In this document: positions 44,172 through 46,983 of the stretch, one piece after another
Layout: the number at the start of each line of letters is the position of its first letter
Position numbering within the stretch: position 1 is the first letter of the stretch
Assembly: GCF_001440395.1 (NCBI RefSeq)
Contig: NZ_LLXZ01000231.1
Span: forward strand, 1 to 46,983
Length of the DNA stretch: 46,983 nucleotides
Reading direction: 5' to 3'
Source: Bradyrhizobium jicamae
GTDB lineage: Bacteria; Pseudomonadota; Alphaproteobacteria; Rhizobiales; Xanthobacteraceae
The notes under the pieces: model-generated
What the model was told of the DNA's origin: nothing
What the model saw: only the letters and a program-made list of their open reading frames with translations
Database searches by the model: none
Translations under genes and position numbers: made by a program

Positions 44172-44263
44172 GCCTAACCCCGGAAAATTCCAGCTGGGGC
44201 TGGCCTAGTTTTGGGGAGCACTTCAACACCAACAGCCGCGGCGAACTCAGGTCTGGATAATAC

Positions 44264-44299
44264 TTGATGTGGTGGAACGGCCCGCTCCAACAGCATCAA
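44264..44299 (+). ncRNA. hairpin upstream of the IS110 transposase (possible bridge-RNA element)
   Basis: TTGATG (44264-44269) pairs with CATCAA (44294-44299), and TGGA (44273-44276) with TCCA (44286-44289) around a 9-base loop, giving a stem with one internal loop. It lies in the non-coding stretch between the IS3 right end and the transposase start at 44350. IS110-family elements carry a structured non-coding bridge RNA at this kind of position. Whether this hairpin is part of one is not tested. Confidence 0.35.
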
Positions 44300-44349
44300 A
44301 GTGCTAGAACGTGGTCGTTGTTCGAACGCCACAAAGGAGGGACCGTTCC

Positions 44350-45390
44350 GTGAAACAGATTATCACCATCGGGCTGGATCTAGCCAAGCAGGTTTTCCAG
44401 GTTCACGGGGCGGATGCCGAGGGCTCGCCCGTGTTCAACCGGAAACTGCGACGCAGCGAAGTTCTGCGTTTTTTCGAGAAGCTGCCGCGATGCCTGGTGG
44501 GGATGGAAGCCTGCGGTAGCGCCCACTATTGGGCGCGCGAGATCGCAGCTCTCGGTCATGAGGTGCGGCTCATTCCGCTGGTTTATGTCAAGCCGTTCGT
44601 CAAGCGAGGTAAAACGGATGCGGCGGACGCGGAGGCGATCAGCGAAGCGGTGACCCGCAAGACCATGCGTTTCGTGCCGATCAAGACGGCTGAGCAGCAG
44701 GCTGCCGCGATGGTGCTGAAGACCCGCGCGCTTCTGGTCCGGCAGAGGACACAAGCAGTCAACGCCTTGCGCGCTCATCTCGCCGAATTGGGCATCATCG
44801 CCACCGCCGGCCTGGCAAAGGTTGAGGCGCTGGTCGCAATCGTACGGGACGAGACAGACGCTCGCCTGCCCGCAGCAGCGCGCTTCGCGCTGAAGGCTAT
44901 TGCCGACGAGATTGAAACTTCAGCTGACCAGATCGACAGGCTCGAGCGCGCAATCGTCATGGAGGCCAAGCACGACGAGGACATGCGTCGTTTGACCACG
45001 ATCCCTGGCGTCGGCCCCATTACAGCGGCGACCATCAAGGCGCTTGTGCCGGATCCCAGCGGGTTCAAGTCGGCTCGCCACTTTGCCGCCTGGTTGGGAT
45101 TGACGCCGCGACCTCATTCAAGCGGAGGCAAAGAGCGGCTAGGAGGGATATCGAAGATGGGAAATCCGGAACTCCGCTCTCTCCTCATTGTCGGGGCAAC
45201 GGCCGTCTTGCGGGTTGTCCGAAACGACGCTCGGGCGCGGCCGTGGCTGAAGGCGCTTCTCGCCAGACGGCCCTTCAAGGTTGCCGCTGTCGCGCAGGCC
45301 AACAAGACGGCGCGGATCATTTGGGCGCTTCTGAACAAGGGCGGGACGTACCGGCGTCCCGACCCGCTGACTACCGCGGCCGCCGTCTGA
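44350..45390 (+). CDS. IS110-family transposase (DEDD recombinase)
   Basis: A 346-aa protein. The N-terminal RuvC-like domain has IGLDLAKQVFQVHG (first Asp), a central GMEACGSAHYW (Glu) and KRGKTDAADAEAI (two Asp), the DEDD signature. The C-terminal Transposase_20 domain has TIPGVGPITAATIKAL, SARHFAAWLGL and SGGKERLGGISKMGN, which includes the catalytic Ser region. The start is GTG 44350 with AGGAGG nine bases upstream. No stop or shift interrupts it, so this is the one apparently intact transposase gene in the right flank. The ends of the element are not visible because this family lacks conventional inverted repeats. Confidence 0.85.
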   Translation: MKQIITIGLDLAKQVFQVHGADAEGSPVFNRKLRRSEVLRFFEKLPRCLVGMEACGSAHYWAREIAALGHEVRLIPLVYVKPFVKRGKTDAADAEAISEAVTRKTMRFVPIKTAEQQAAAMVLKTRALLVRQRTQAVNALRAHLAELGIIATAGLAKVEALVAIVRDETDARLPAAARFALKAIADEIETSADQIDRLERAIVMEAKHDEDMRRLTTIPGVGPITAATIKALVPDPSGFKSARHFAAWLGLTPRPHSSGGKERLGGISKMGNPELRSLLIVGATAVLRVVRNDARARPWLKALLARRPFKVAAVAQANKTARIIWALLNKGGTYRRPDPLTTAAAV

Positions 45391-45559
45391 TGGGACGCAG
45401 TGACCGCCAAAACGATCTGACCGGCGCAGGCCGGCAGAGGGCAAGGTGCAACAACAGACGATGAACCCATGGGACGACATCCCGAAACGAGTGAAGCTAC
45501 TGCCCCCAATGCGCTCAAGCGCGTAAACTTGATTTAGCTCCTCGTTCCGCGGATCTCAT
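45391..45559 (+). other. non-coding stretch after the IS110 transposase gene
   Basis: No gene is recognised. It includes a short CCGG CGCAG GCCGG hairpin near 45420 and may contain the right end of the IS110 element. The boundary cannot be set without comparison with other copies. Confidence 0.3.
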
Positions 45560-46608
45560 CGAGGCCAGCGGCCATGTGCCGCGCGCAAAGGCCGGACATA
45601 TGACCGCACCGTTCCAATGTGTGAAATCGACTGAAAAAGCTCTTGCCACGCGGGCCGTTCCACATATGGGGGCAAGGTCACGGTGCTTCTCCTTCAGCAT
45701 AAACGAAGGCTGGAAGAAATTGATGTGCAGCCGTGCCGCTGCAAACAGGCGAGCTAATAAGCGAGCGGCATCAATGCCTTCAAGCCGCCCATAGCCCACC
45801 GGGCGGCGAACGACAGCTCCGTTCTTTTACTCCACGAAGGCCTGATCCCTCTTCTTGTAGGCCCTGGAACGATTACTTCGAGATCGTGAGAGCGGCACCA
45901 TGACACGACCGTGTCGTTCATGAAGGCGCTGTCGTTGTCAAAATCGAGGCCACGAACGGGCCAGGGAACTAGGTTCTGCGCGACCACAAGAGCTGCTTCA
46001 CGCACGCCGAGCGGAAGGCATTCGGTCCACCCCACGACATCGACCATTGTTAGCGTCTGAATGAACGCGCCGGAGACGGACGTGCCGCCGTGCGCAACCA
46101 GATTCGCTTCGCAGTAACCCGGTGGTGGTGTTCCCCAATCATTGAACGTGCGCACCGGGACCTGCCGCCGTACGGCACTGGAAAAGCCCGCCTGGCGTCG
46201 GCGTCCTCGGCTGCTGCGATCTTCACCTCGCTCAGTAGGCGATCGATCGTCGCCGCGCTCACCCTCAGAACCAGCGACCGCTCCTCGGCAGGAAGTTTCA
46301 ATCTGCCGTGCCGCTCAAGTGCCGGGAGCAAGAACGGGATTATCGCGATGAGCCGCTTGCTGCAGAGCCGGTCGGAGGCATCCCATAGCGCAATCAGTGC
46401 ATCGCGAATGGAAGCACCGTAGGTCCGGCCCTCGCCGCCGCGGGACGGCCGATCCCGATGACCCGTCCATTGACAATGCCCGGATCGCGTGCTTGCGATG
46501 CCATCCCGTGACGGCGCAAAGCTCGTCAAGGATCCGTCCCTTCTCGCGCCGACCGCCCGCCCGATAACGCTCGGCCAGCGCTGATGTGATCTCGCGCTTT
46601 GCGCGCAT
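45560..46608 (-). pseudogene. integrase-core (DDE) transposase, frameshifted, with a nonsense codon
   Basis: Read leftward from ATG 46608 (GGGAAG upstream), MRAKREITSALAERYRAG and GRILDELCAVTGWHRKHAIR give the N-terminal helical domain. DALIALWDASDRLCSKRL, LPALERHGRLKLPAEERSLV and RVSAATIDRLLSEVKIAA continue in another frame. MRTFNDWGTPPPGYCEANLV, FIQTLTMVDVVGWTECLPL and VRGLDFDNDSAFMNDTVVSW (catalytic Asp) lie in a further one. The Glu motif reads FVE followed by TAA and then KNGA, where a Gln codon is expected (VEQKNG). Several frameshifts plus this stop make it a clear pseudogene of an unclassified IS family. Confidence 0.7.
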
Positions 46609-46639
46609 GCTGATCTTCCCTGCCATAGCAGCCACCGAA

Positions 46640-46983
46640 CTGATTCGGCAGCTCCGCCCCAGACACGACAGGGAAGTTGTCCGGTAACATTTTTAGTGAG
46701 GCAGTGCGGGGGCAACTTTCCACGTCGCCCGACACAAGTGCGCCATCGAAATCATCGCGGCTATGCGCGCCAAAGACGGTCGAAGATCTGGTTTCTGGCC
46801 CAGTTTGCGAATCGCTGCTTCAGTCGTCGCGCCGGTTCAACGTTGGCCGCGTCCTTTTCGCTAGCACGGCCCTGCTCAACGAATATTCTTCGGCCCTCGA
46901 CGACATGCCAGGCGAGCGGATGCTGCGAACGAAACAGGCTGCGCACCTCCTGGCACAAGCAGCCTGCGAGCACATAAGGTGGC
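46640..46983. other. end of window, no recognised gene
   Basis: Short open frames on both strands (for example 46761-46973 leftward, 70 codons, RRIFVEQGRASEKDAANVEP) show no family or ribosome-binding site. This is probably flanking or IS-derived DNA; it runs to the end of the window. Confidence 0.3.

Larger units (their letters stand above)
43005..44225 (+). mobile_element. IS3-family (IS407-type) insertion sequence, about 1.22 kb
   Basis: The left end (TGACCTGCTCCC at 43005, with AGGCC and then AGCTGGAATTTTCC inward) and the right end (GGAAAATTCCAGCT, then GGCCTA and GGGGAGCACTTCA ending at 44225) are imperfect inverted repeats with long internal agreement. Between them are orfA and orfB in the IS3 arrangement. 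Flanking bases (left cagg, right acac) do not show a target-site duplication, so the copy is either old or flanked by rearranged DNA. Its right end lies immediately beside the IS110 region. Confidence 0.8.

Noticed and set aside
1..46983. CRISPR arrays, tRNA or rRNA genes
   Set aside because: No regularly spaced repeats, no tRNA-like cloverleaf sequence and no conserved rRNA segments were noticed anywhere in the window; this was by reading only.

Overview
The window looks like a GC-rich chromosome segment from an alphaproteobacterium of the Hyphomicrobiales, most likely Bradyrhizobium-like. This is inferred from composition, from a large ParB-like remnant, from a small Trp/Arg-rich secreted protein of a type common there, and from the mix of IS630, IS5, IS3 and IS110 debris. 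There is no rRNA or tRNA to fix the taxon. It reads as an accessory (genomic-island-like) region: one long intact biosynthetic operon set between stretches of decayed mobile and accessory genes.

Left flank (1-13.6 kb): an IS630 transposase remnant, an HdeD-type membrane protein, two paralogous AidA/PixA-type inclusion-body proteins, a frameshifted HEPN/ApeA-like protein, about 1.8 kb without a recognisable gene, several small secreted or hypothetical proteins, a two-gene ribbon-helix-helix operon with a repeated sequence at its start, a zinc-finger-like hypothetical protein, an IS5 remnant, a PilZ protein, a truncated coiled-coil ORF, a ParB-like pseudogene and a recombinase fragment.

Core (13.7-41.8 kb): a nonribosomal peptide cluster. 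Thirteen genes are read leftward with 4-base stop/start overlaps or very short gaps, from a 130-aa unknown protein at 41772 to a radical-SAM protein ending at 15206. A methyltransferase follows after 95 bp, and a convergent Sfp-type phosphopantetheinyl transferase overlaps its end. In order of transcription: unknown protein, acyl carrier protein, acyl-AMP ligase, zinc-ribbon PP-loop amidotransferase-like protein, asparagine synthetase, acyl-CoA dehydrogenase-like flavoprotein, three NRPSs (C-A-T; C-A-T; C-A-T-C-A-T-C-A*-T), both subunits and the activator of a 2-hydroxyacyl-CoA dehydratase-type enzyme, a KamA-type (lysine 2,3-aminomutase family) radical-SAM enzyme, and the methyltransferase. 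By-eye specificity codes give an uncertain residue (Cys/Ser-like pattern), a branched aliphatic residue (Ile/Val type), Asn (DLTKIGEVGK) and Leu (DAWFLGNVVK). The fifth adenylation domain has lost its ATP-binding and catalytic motifs, and there is no thioesterase.

The proposed logic is inference. The ACP, ligase and dehydrogenase make a starter acyl unit that the first condensation domain attaches to the peptide. Asparagine synthetase supplies Asn or amidates. The KamA and dehydratase enzymes, both oxygen-sensitive radical systems, make or modify an unusual building block, perhaps the one that must be supplied in trans to the last carrier domain. I know of no described pathway with this combination, and it is the main discovery candidate.

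Right flank (41.8-47 kb): an upstream region with a perfect palindrome and a 20-codon divergent ORF, some small ORFs, a full-length IS3 (IS407-type) copy with an altered orfA/orfB junction, an intact IS110-family transposase gene with an upstream hairpin, and a decayed integrase-type transposase carrying a nonsense codon right after its catalytic Glu.
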